A DNA stretch of 12,801 bases, from NCBI GenBank assembly GCA_946405045.1, contig CAMJFV010000028.1, forward strand, positions 1 to 12,801, written 5' to 3'. This document shows positions 1 to 5,983 of this stretch, piece by piece. The notes below the pieces were generated by a model that was not told where the DNA came from, searched no databases, and saw only the letters and a list, made by a program, of their open reading frames with translations. The translations under genes and the position numbers were made by a program. Numbering within the stretch: position 1 is the first letter of the stretch; the number at the start of each line of letters is the position of its first letter. The DNA is from an uncultured Bacteroidales bacterium. Its GTDB lineage: Bacteria > Bacteroidota > Bacteroidia > Bacteroidales > Paludibacteraceae.

Positions 1-503
1 AGATCATGCCGAGAGTCGCAGAGATCATACCACAACTCGATTCTTTGATGCTTTCTTTGAGCATGATAAGCAAGGATCAGAAACTGTCACAGTCGATATC
101 TAATTTCTACGACATCACAAACAATTTGAAGGGAGCATCCGCAAAATTCAATGCCATGATGTCGACGGAGGTACAGCCATTGTTGAGCGATGCCCGTACA
201 ATGGTAAACACATTCAACAAGGTAGGAAGCAACTTGAGTCAGGTGGATTTCCAGTTGACTTTCACAAAAGTAAACACTACGCTTGCTAGTTTCAACTCAC
301 TGTCTAATGAAATCCAAAACGGAAGCGGTTCGATTAGTCTTTTGCTAAAAGACCCTTCTCTATATAATAATTTGTCGAGCACAGCGAACAGCGCAAATTC
401 GTTGTTGCAAGATTTAGAAAAGAATCCTGGCAAATATGTTCAATTCTCGCTATTCTCTCGTAAGAAGAAGGGAGAGGCAGAGGAGACAGCATCAGCCAAG
501 TAA
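1..503 (+). CDS. MCE/MlaD family lipid-transport protein, C-terminal part (5' end outside window)
   Basis: The frame is open to the left edge, so the gene starts before the window; the ATG at 6 is an internal Met. What is visible is the C-terminal half of a Bacteroidota MCE (MlaD-like) protein: a long, mostly helical and Ser/Asn/Thr-rich region, then the conserved ending with a GSGSISLLLKD segment, a SLYNNL segment, and NPGKYVQFSLF followed by a basic tail. The N-terminal membrane anchor and the MCE beta-domain are not in view. In this family the anchored protein forms the periplasmic part of an ABC-type system moving phospholipids or other hydrophobic molecules between the two membranes. No ATPase or permease gene is visible here. 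dnaA follows after 50 bases on the same strand. Family assignment is strong from the C-terminal pattern; the substrate is unknown. Confidence 0.85.
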   Translation, partial: IMPRVAEIIPQLDSLMLSLSMISKDQKLSQSISNFYDITNNLKGASAKFNAMMSTEVQPLLSDARTMVNTFNKVGSNLSQVDFQLTFTKVNTTLASFNSLSNEIQNGSGSISLLLKDPSLYNNLSSTANSANSLLQDLEKNPGKYVQFSLFSRKKKGEAEETASAK

Positions 504-553
504 TATTTAAATCACAAAGAGTAAATCACGAATTAGGACAAAATATAGCAATT

Positions 554-1939
554 ATGAAGGATCAGAATGAAAGTTTGAATGAATGTCAGACGAAATGGGG
601 TGAATGCCTCTCGCGTATTAAGGATATTGTTTCTGACGAGCAATATGTCACTTGGTTTGCACCGATAGTGCCAGTCTCTTTTGCTGATGGCAATCTAGTG
701 CTAGCTGTAGAAAGTGATATGGTACGTGCATATTTGGAGGATCATTTCTCTCAGATTCTTACTGCGTGTATCGGAAGATGTTTTGGTAAGGTCAACCTTA
801 AGTGGAGAGTCAAGGTCGTTGCAAGTCGCAATGAAAGTGAGTCTGTATCGGTATCTCAGCCGGCAAAACTACAGGAACCTGGCTATGATCCGTTTGCCGT
901 ACGTAGACGTTCGTTTGAGAATCATTTGAACAGACAGTGGACATTTGACAATTTCATAGAAGGCAAGAGTAATACATTTGCCAGAAAAATTGCGATGAAT
1001 GTTGCTCAGAAACCAGGAGCACAGTTCTACAATCCTTTATTCGTGTTTGGTCATTCTGGTCTAGGAAAGACTCATTTGGTTAACGCTTTGGGTATGGCCT
1101 GCGTCAAGGCACATCCTGAACTTAACGTGCTATATTTGACTGCAAATGATTTCTTGAACTTTATGCAGCGTGCGGTGATGGAACAGAAGATTCCAGAATT
1201 GTTGTCATACTATCAGAGTGTCGATGTTTTCATTATTGATGATATTCAGGAGATCGGTGGAAATAAAACAGCCACACAGGATTTGTTCTTTAACGTGTTT
1301 AATCACCTATATCAGTCAGGAAAACAAGTTGTGATCACGGCTGATAAGGCTCCAAAGGATATCCAAGGATTCGAACAGCGTATTTTGTCTCGTTTCAAGT
1401 GGGGATTGCAGACGGAATTGGCGTCGCCTGATTTCGAATTGAAATATTCAATCTTGAAGGAGAAAACGAAGGAGCAGGGAGTCGAGATTCCTGATGATGT
1501 ACTTCGTTTTGTCGCAGAGAGAGTTCCTGATAATTTGCGTGAGTTGGACGGAGTCATCGCGTCGATCCTTGCACAGTCAATGTTCCTTGGTGCTCCAATC
1601 AATATTGAGTTGGCTTCTCGTATTGTGAGCGACATGGTCACTTTCAGAGAGAAGACATTGAGCATCAGCGATATTCAGGAGAAGGTTTGCGACTATTACA
1701 AACTTTCAGTGAATGAGATACAGACAAAGTCGAGAAAACGTGATGTCGTGCAGGCACGTCAGATTGCGATGTATCTTGCAAGAAAATATACAAAGAGTTC
1801 TTTGACTGTGATCGGAGAGCAGATAGGCAACCGTGACCATGCTACAGTGCTTCATGCAGTGAAGACTGTGATGGACCTTTGTGAGACAGATCGAGAAATC
1901 AGAGAGAGCGTTTCGACTATAGAAAAGGAGTTGAAATAG
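554..1939 (+). CDS. dnaA: Chromosomal replication initiator protein DnaA
   Basis: DnaA is the cytoplasmic AAA+ ATPase that binds DnaA boxes and melts the replication origin. The protein has 461 residues, normal for the family. Domain I lies at about 12-90 and includes the TWF motif near 33-35. A short linker (about 90-125) precedes the AAA+ domain III, with Walker A GHSGLGKT at 166-173, Walker B FIIDD at 226-230, sensor 1 ITAD at 261-264, an arginine-finger region ending SRF at 279-281, and sensor 2 around R329. Domain IV (about 370-461) carries the DnaA signature IGNRDHATVLHA at 424-435. The signature has Ala where many DnaA proteins have Ser or Thr, and the residues after Walker B are EIGG rather than the common FLxG; all catalytic residues are present. 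The ATG at 554 gives a complete domain I. No TTATNCACA-type DnaA box cluster was seen nearby, so an adjacent origin is not supported. Confidence 0.97.
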   Translation: MKDQNESLNECQTKWGECLSRIKDIVSDEQYVTWFAPIVPVSFADGNLVLAVESDMVRAYLEDHFSQILTACIGRCFGKVNLKWRVKVVASRNESESVSVSQPAKLQEPGYDPFAVRRRSFENHLNRQWTFDNFIEGKSNTFARKIAMNVAQKPGAQFYNPLFVFGHSGLGKTHLVNALGMACVKAHPELNVLYLTANDFLNFMQRAVMEQKIPELLSYYQSVDVFIIDDIQEIGGNKTATQDLFFNVFNHLYQSGKQVVITADKAPKDIQGFEQRILSRFKWGLQTELASPDFELKYSILKEKTKEQGVEIPDDVLRFVAERVPDNLRELDGVIASILAQSMFLGAPINIELASRIVSDMVTFREKTLSISDIQEKVCDYYKLSVNEIQTKSRKRDVVQARQIAMYLARKYTKSSLTVIGEQIGNRDHATVLHAVKTVMDLCETDREIRESVSTIEKELK

Positions 1940-1973
1940 GAAAAAACGAAAAAAAATCATAAAAAATTGCATT

Positions 1974-2525
1974 ATGATATACAGTTTTACTATCATTTCA
2001 AACGAAAATGATAAATTTGCTCGCGTAATAGAAATTGATGCCGAGAGTACATTTCTAGATTTCAACGATGCTTTGTTGGATTCAGTAGGGTACACAAAGG
2101 ATCAGATGACATCTTTCTTTATCTGTGATGAAGGATGGGAAAGAGAGACTGAGATCACTTTGATGGAGATGAAGTTCACTGCATCTGATGAGGATAACTA
2201 TGTTATGGCAGACACACGTTTGGAAGAACTTGTGCAGGACAAGGGACAGCGACTATTGTTCATGTTCGACAGCCTTAATGAAAGAATGTTTTTCATTGAG
2301 TTGACAGCTATCAAGAAAGGCACTTTGATTATGCCTACTTGTGTCAAGAGCAAAGGTGAAGCTCCTAAGCAGATTGAAGACATAGATTACAATGACAAGT
2401 TCCTTTCAGCAGCGGACGATGGTGTTTACCTTGACGAGTTTGGTAGTGATGACTTTGATGCAGAGGAATTGGAGTCGGAGGGGTTGAATATAGATGATGA
2501 TTATTTCGGACATCAAGATTATTGA
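1974..2525 (+). CDS. Plasmid pRiA4b ORF-3-like family protein with acidic C-terminal tail
   Basis: A 183-residue soluble protein with no signal peptide or membrane segment. The spacing of hydrophobic and aromatic residues resembles the pRiA4b ORF-3-like family: a TFLDFNDALLDSVG helix near 26-39, an aromatic/GW segment at 48-55, the GQRLLFMFDSLNERMFFIEL strand pair at 91-110 (the place of the family's YxYDFGDxWxH region), and a PTCVKSKGEAPKQ stretch at 121-133. From about 136 the protein becomes strongly acidic (DEFGSDDFDAEELESEG), which is typical of many Bacteroidota members. The molecular role of this family is not established. It begins 34 bases after dnaA in an A-rich leader without Shine-Dalgarno and ends 22 bases before the next gene, so it is probably co-transcribed with dnaA. 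The family call is by pattern only. Confidence 0.72.
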   Translation: MIYSFTIISNENDKFARVIEIDAESTFLDFNDALLDSVGYTKDQMTSFFICDEGWERETEITLMEMKFTASDEDNYVMADTRLEELVQDKGQRLLFMFDSLNERMFFIELTAIKKGTLIMPTCVKSKGEAPKQIEDIDYNDKFLSAADDGVYLDEFGSDDFDAEELESEGLNIDDDYFGHQDY

Positions 2526-2547
2526 TGTTCAAAACAAAAAGGAAGAT

Positions 2548-3279
2548 ATGAAGATTTTTAGAAAATTAATTCTATTTTTGGCTGTGATGCCATTGGTGTC
2601 TTTTCTTTCTTGTACAAAAGAGGAAGGAGAAGGTGGAAAAGCTAAGATTTCAGGTATTGTATATAAAGTCTTGGATGACGGTGATATCGCTAAGTTTGGT
2701 GATGAGTATCGTTTTGTCCGCGACACTGTTGCAGCGCCTGACATTGATGTCTTTGTGATATATGGTGGCAATCAGGAAGATGTCTATGATGATAAAATAA
2801 AGACATCCCACAATGGCAAATTTGAATTCAACTATCTTCGTGAGGGTGATTATTCTGTTTATGCTTGCAATGATGACGACACATACGTGATGCGTAGTGT
2901 ACATTGTGGCAAGAAAGGAACAGCAGACGTGGAGCCTATCTATATCTCTGATGGTAAGAATACAGGCAAGACAGCTGTTGTCGGTAATGTGAAAATTCTC
3001 TATGCTGCACTTTATGATGACGATGATGATGAATATGTACCTGCGGTTGCTGTACGTGTCTATATAAGAGCAGTGGGCAGAATGGCTGTGTCGGACACTC
3101 GTACTGATGATGAAGGAAGTTTTTATTTCTCACGTCTTGAACCAGAAACAGATTATGTGGTATGGGTTGAAGCGGAACAGAGAAAAAATGGAATTGTTAA
3201 AGCTTACACAGTTAATGTGACCACAGGTAAGACTGGTGAAATCGTTAAGTGTGATGATTTGAAGGCTAAGGTTTATTAA
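2548..3279 (+). CDS. Putative surface lipoprotein with two carboxypeptidase-regulatory/CnaB-like beta-sandwich domains
   Basis: I chose the ATG at 2548 because it puts a lipoprotein signal at the N-terminus (MKIFRKLILFLAVMPL, then Cys22). The in-frame ATG at 2494 would overlap the previous gene and bury the signal. The mature protein starts CTKEEGEG: Lys-Glu-Glu just after the lipidated Cys resembles the Bacteroidota lipoprotein export signal, so display on the outer face of the outer membrane is likely. Two tandem domains follow, about 30-125 and 142-240. Each starts with a G-V strand, has a D-rich loop, a DxxGxF turn (HNGKFEFNYL and DEGSFYFSRL) and a Y-x-V strand, the pattern of carboxypeptidase-regulatory or CnaB-type folds. 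The second domain has a run of five Asp, perhaps metal-binding. These domains usually serve binding or structural roles. No catalytic domain is present and the partner is unknown. 243 residues. Confidence 0.7.
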   Translation: MKIFRKLILFLAVMPLVSFLSCTKEEGEGGKAKISGIVYKVLDDGDIAKFGDEYRFVRDTVAAPDIDVFVIYGGNQEDVYDDKIKTSHNGKFEFNYLREGDYSVYACNDDDTYVMRSVHCGKKGTADVEPIYISDGKNTGKTAVVGNVKILYAALYDDDDDEYVPAVAVRVYIRAVGRMAVSDTRTDDEGSFYFSRLEPETDYVVWVEAEQRKNGIVKAYTVNVTTGKTGEIVKCDDLKAKVY

Positions 3280-3301
3280 TCTAACACAAAATCAAAAAAA
3301 T

Positions 3302-3706
3302 ATGAAAACAATGAAGATGATTTTTCCTGTTATCCTTTCTTTGATTGCTTTTTCTTCGGTTGATGCCCAGAAAAAGACAATTGATGGAAAGAAGATCAAG
3401 GAGATTAAGGAGTGGAAGATTGATTCTGGCAAGCGTACTCTTTCTGAGTTGTCAAAGTATGACGCTAATGGAGAGAGAATTGAGCAGATCAAGTATGAAA
3501 CAAACGGAAGCCAAAAGGAGCGTACTGTGTTTGAGTACAATGCTAATGGCAAGTGTATTAAAGAGACCAAGTACGATGAGTTCAACAAGTTGGAGAAGTC
3601 GACTGTAATTGAATACAACTCGTTCGGAAAGAGATCAAAAGAAACATCTTACGATGCCAAGGGCAAGGTAAAGAGTGTTAAAGAGGTGGAGTACATCACC
3701 GAGTAA
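3302..3706 (+). CDS. Small exported protein built of about 25-residue beta-hairpin-like repeats
   Basis: A 134-residue protein with an N-terminal signal peptide (hydrophobic core FPVILSLIAFSSV, probable cleavage after VDA at 20-22). After a Lys-rich stretch the rest consists of three similar units at about 51-74, 75-100 and 101-125, plus a partial fourth. Each unit follows the pattern [EK]-[YF]-[DN]-x-x-G-x-x-x-[KE]-x-x-x-Y-[DE], rich in Lys/Glu with aromatic anchors. This pattern recalls RHS/YD-type or MORN-like hairpin repeats and small Bacteroides exported families such as DUF3836; I do not recognise the exact family. It lies 22 bases after the lipoprotein gene and 16 bases before the VTC gene, with an A-rich leader. 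It is probably periplasmic or outer-membrane associated. Function unknown. Confidence 0.75.
   Translation: MKTMKMIFPVILSLIAFSSVDAQKKTIDGKKIKEIKEWKIDSGKRTLSELSKYDANGERIEQIKYETNGSQKERTVFEYNANGKCIKETKYDEFNKLEKSTVIEYNSFGKRSKETSYDAKGKVKSVKEVEYITE
3452..3676 (+). repeat. Three tandem coding repeats of about 75 bp (25-residue units)
   Basis: Within the small exported protein, residues 51-74, 75-100 and 101-125 align with each other: SKYDANGERIEQIKYE, TVFEYNANGKCIKETKYD and TVIEYNSFGKRSKETSYD. Units two and three are the most alike, which suggests internal duplication. Unit lengths vary by one or two residues. Confidence 0.7.
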
Positions 3707-3722
3707 TTAAACAAACAATATC

Positions 3723-4544
3723 ATGCAGGAGTTGACTAATGTTTCTCATACTCCCGTCTTCCCGGATGTGGATATGGAGGAACTGATTTCTACTATTGAT
3801 ACGAAACTGTCTCAGATGGATCCGATCACATTGGAGCAGATGAGCGCTATCAAGCTGATGAATAGAATCGACACGAAGTATCTTGTTGATGTCCGTCGTC
3901 TGCCTGCACTTTTGGATAAGGCAAAATCCGACTATTATGTGCAGGAGATTGCAGGTAAGCGTAAAGCGTTCTACCGTACGTTGTATTGGGATACTGCGGA
4001 TGCTAGAATGTATGTGATACATCATGATAGAAAATTAAATCGTCAGAAAATCAGAGTCCGTGAATATGTTGAGTCTAACCTGACTTTCTTGGAAATCAAA
4101 AACAAGAGCAATAAAGGTAGAACAAAGAAAATCCGTATCTCTGTCCCTGACGAAAATATCAAATCCCATACAGATGCCGTTGATTTCATCAACAAATCTG
4201 CCAATTACGGTATAGATGAAATATCTGGACGTTTACGAAACCAATTCTCTCGTATCACTCTCGTCAACAAAGGCAAGACAGAACGTTTGACCATCGATAT
4301 CAGTATCAAATTTGAGAACTGTGTCACTGGGAAAAAAAATACGATCCCTGCTCTTTGTATCGTGGAGGTGAAACGCGATGGAAATGTATATTCCCCTTTT
4401 ACAAGCTATATGGCAGATTTCAGAATCAAGAAGAAAAGTATCAGTAAATACTGTCTTGGTATGATTCTTACCGATCCTAATCTGAAACAGAACAGATTCA
4501 AAAGAAAACTTCGCTATATAGAAAAAATGTTGTCAAAAAAGTAA
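3723..4544 (+). CDS. VTC domain-containing protein, putative polyphosphate polymerase
   Basis: A 273-residue soluble protein with the landmarks of the VTC branch of the triphosphate tunnel metalloenzyme fold. These are the NRIDTKYLV strand at 47-55 (Arg48, Asp50, Lys52), the YWDT segment at 88-91 followed by YVIHH, a basic strand RQKIRVREY at 107-115, FLEIKNK at 122-128 with KGRTKKIR at 131-138, the RLTIDI strand at 188-193, and the acidic IVEVK strand at 213-217. These alternating Lys/Arg and Glu residues line the nucleotide- and polyphosphate-binding tunnel in yeast Vtc4, which makes polyphosphate from ATP. No SPX domain is present, as is usual for bacterial members. The DUF4956 membrane gene follows after 12 bases; this pairing recurs in bacteria and suggests a membrane-associated complex. 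The family call is strong, but polyphosphate synthesis is inferred. Confidence 0.88.
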   Translation: MQELTNVSHTPVFPDVDMEELISTIDTKLSQMDPITLEQMSAIKLMNRIDTKYLVDVRRLPALLDKAKSDYYVQEIAGKRKAFYRTLYWDTADARMYVIHHDRKLNRQKIRVREYVESNLTFLEIKNKSNKGRTKKIRISVPDENIKSHTDAVDFINKSANYGIDEISGRLRNQFSRITLVNKGKTERLTIDISIKFENCVTGKKNTIPALCIVEVKRDGNVYSPFTSYMADFRIKKKSISKYCLGMILTDPNLKQNRFKRKLRYIEKMLSKK

Positions 4545-4556
4545 AATTTTAATACC

Positions 4557-5063
4557 ATGGATTTATCTCAAATTGAACTTTTGGGTATTCCGTTGATTAA
4601 TGTTGACGGACTGATTGAAATGCTTGTACGTTTCGCCGTTACAATGCTTTTCTCTTTTATTATCATTGGTTGGTTATATTATTCTCGCAGTAAGAGAAAA
4701 GACTGGTGTTTCTGTTTCACTATGATTGCGGTCACTGTCTTCCTTTTGATCTTCTTGCTTGGTCACGAGAAACTTCAGATTGGTCTAGCCTTAGGATTGT
4801 TCGCAATCTTTGGTATTGTGCGATATCGTACGGAAGCCATTGCGATTCGTGAGATGTCATACTTGTTCATGATTATCGGTATCGCCGTAATCAATGGTTT
4901 GGCTACAAGTGTCTCTTATGTTGAGTTGGTTGTGACTAATCTTATCTTTGTTGCTGCAGCATGGGTGATGGAGCGTAGCAGCTTGATGGACAGAGTGAAC
5001 GTGAAACTTGTCACATATGAGAAAATCAATCTTATCACTCCAGACAAGTATGATGAGATTTGA
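4557..5063 (+). CDS. DUF4956 family membrane protein, truncated by an apparent frameshift
   Basis: The intact frame gives 168 residues. It has four or five hydrophobic segments (about 20-42, 51-69, 72-88, 101-118, 120-138) and the family's most conserved stretch at about 78-104, with LFAIFGIVRYRTE and IREMSYLF. After the last membrane segment a cytoplasmic domain begins (NVKLVTYEKINLI) but stops at a TGA at 5061-5063. The expected rest of this domain continues at once in another frame (see the entry at 5063-5215). Together they would give about 219 residues, the usual family size as I recall it. One missing T in the TTT run at 5059-5061 explains the break. The gene follows the VTC gene by 12 bases and precedes a DUF2490 gene. 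Its function is unknown; a membrane platform for the VTC protein is a guess from context. Confidence 0.85.
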   Translation: MDLSQIELLGIPLINVDGLIEMLVRFAVTMLFSFIIIGWLYYSRSKRKDWCFCFTMIAVTVFLLIFLLGHEKLQIGLALGLFAIFGIVRYRTEAIAIREMSYLFMIIGIAVINGLATSVSYVELVVTNLIFVAAAWVMERSSLMDRVNVKLVTYEKINLITPDKYDEI

Positions 5064-5215
5064 AGGCTCGCACTGGTTTGGATATCACTAAGTTTGAGGT
5101 CGGACATATTGATTTCCTTAAGGACATCGCTTTGGTAAAAGTTTACTATAAGACTGCCGACAAATCAATCAATACCGTAGATGGTATCCGTAGAGCTAAA
5201 GATTTCACTGAATAA
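5063..5215 (+). pseudogene. Out-of-frame C-terminal tail of the DUF4956 gene
   Basis: Starting at 5063 the frame reads KARTGLDITKFEVGHIDFLK, then DIALVKVYYK, and on to a TAA at 5213-5215. This is 50 codons with no start codon of its own. The R-TGLDI-x-x-x-EVG-x-IDFL-x-D pattern is the normal end of DUF4956 proteins. Restoring one T gives ...DEILKARTGLD..., a smooth join. A programmed -1 shift is unlikely because the site (GAG ATT TGA) is not a slippery heptamer. A sequencing or assembly error in the T run, or a real recent mutation, are the main explanations. Confidence 0.85.
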
Positions 5216-5246
5216 AAAGGTTGTAAGCCTAAAAAGATAAAGTTTG

Positions 5247-5900
5247 ATGAAAAGTTTGATGAAATATATATTGCTGCTTCTTTCCTGTGCTGCATTTTCA
5301 GTGTCGGCAAAGGATGACTTTGGTAGTAATATATCGGTTGAATTGTCGAAAAAACTCAATAAAAAGATAGACATATCTTTGGAAGAGGAGGTGCGTCTAA
5401 ATCAAAACATGGGTCATTTCGACCGTTTGGCTTCTACGCTTGGTGCGGATTTCAAACTTATCAAAAAACATCTTAAAGGTGGCGTGGCATATTCCGCATT
5501 ATTGTATAATGAGACAAACTATTGTCTGCTGAACCATCGAGCAATCGCTACATTGACTGGATCAACGAATGCTGGAAACTTCGAGTTTTCTCTTCGCGCA
5601 CGTTATCAGGCGACATTCCAGGATGACAGTTATGGAAATACACATAAGGTGGATCCGAAGCAGATTGTCAGAGGTAAGGCAGAAGTGGAATATGAATTCG
5701 CAAAAATTAAGTTATACCCATATATTTCTGCAGAGGCATACTACGAGATCGCAAAAAAAGATTGCAACAGAATCAAGTATGCGGTTGGAGCAAAGAAAAA
5801 AATCAACAGACATAATTCCGTCGCTTTGGGATTCTTGTTTGATGACAAACTCAAATCCAACAACTACTACTTGCAGTTAGGTTATAGCTACAAATTCTAA
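5247..5900 (+). CDS. DUF2490 family outer-membrane beta-barrel protein
   Basis: A 217-residue exported protein. I chose the ATG at 5247; a second ATG at 5259 (MKYILLLL) would also leave a good signal peptide, cleaved after VSA at 19-21. The mature part matches the DUF2490 pattern: early strands with LSKKLNKKIDISLEEEVRLN, then FDRLASTLGADFKL, followed by alternating amphipathic strands rich in Tyr and Arg, and an end on LQLGYSYKF with a terminal Phe, the usual signal for barrel insertion into the outer membrane. Its function is unknown. It is the last gene of the + strand run, 31 bases after the end of the broken DUF4956 frame, and is followed by a terminator. Its place after VTC and DUF4956 suggests a shared envelope role, which is inference. 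Confidence 0.82.
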   Translation: MKSLMKYILLLLSCAAFSVSAKDDFGSNISVELSKKLNKKIDISLEEEVRLNQNMGHFDRLASTLGADFKLIKKHLKGGVAYSALLYNETNYCLLNHRAIATLTGSTNAGNFEFSLRARYQATFQDDSYGNTHKVDPKQIVRGKAEVEYEFAKIKLYPYISAEAYYEIAKKDCNRIKYAVGAKKKINRHNSVALGFLFDDKLKSNNYYLQLGYSYKF

Positions 5901-5920
5901 GAATCTTTTTTCTTAAATAT

Positions 5921-5951
5921 AAAGGTCGTATCTTATGATACGGCCTTTTTT
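5921..5951 (+). terminator. Rho-independent terminator after the DUF2490 gene
   Basis: AAAGGTCGTATC, loop TTAT, GATACGGCCTTT: a 12-bp stem including one G-U pair, running into six T at 5946-5951. It starts 20 bases after the stop codon at 5900 and ends the left-hand run of genes. Confidence 0.9.
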
Positions 5952-5952
5952 G

Positions 5953-5960
5953 TATCTTTG
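5953..5960 (+). promoter_or_regulatory. Bacteroidota-type -7 box (TATCTTTG) for recQ
   Basis: TATCTTTG matches the TAnnTTTG -7 consensus and lies directly after the T tract of the terminator, 23 bases before the recQ ATG. No clear TTTG -33 box was found at the usual distance, so the call rests on the -7 box and its position. The leader would be about 20 bases or less. Confidence 0.6.
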
Positions 5961-5983
5961 CATCAAATCAGAGAACATCCATC

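Noticed and set aside
1312..1665. Long open frame on the - strand inside dnaA
   Set aside because: The + strand frame is unmistakably dnaA; the opposite frame has no recognisable protein features.
2494..2547. Upstream in-frame ATG that would extend the lipoprotein by 18 residues
   Set aside because: It overlaps the previous gene and places a polar stretch before the lipoprotein signal; the ATG at 2548 gives a normal signal with Cys at 22.
5055..5066. Programmed -1 ribosomal frameshift in the DUF4956 gene
   Set aside because: The site GAG ATT TGA is not a slippery heptamer: slipping back would place tRNA-Ile on GAT. No downstream pseudoknot was evident.
5244..5246. TTG start three bases before the DUF2490 ATG
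   Set aside because: The ATG directly after it gives the same signal peptide and needs no rare start codon.
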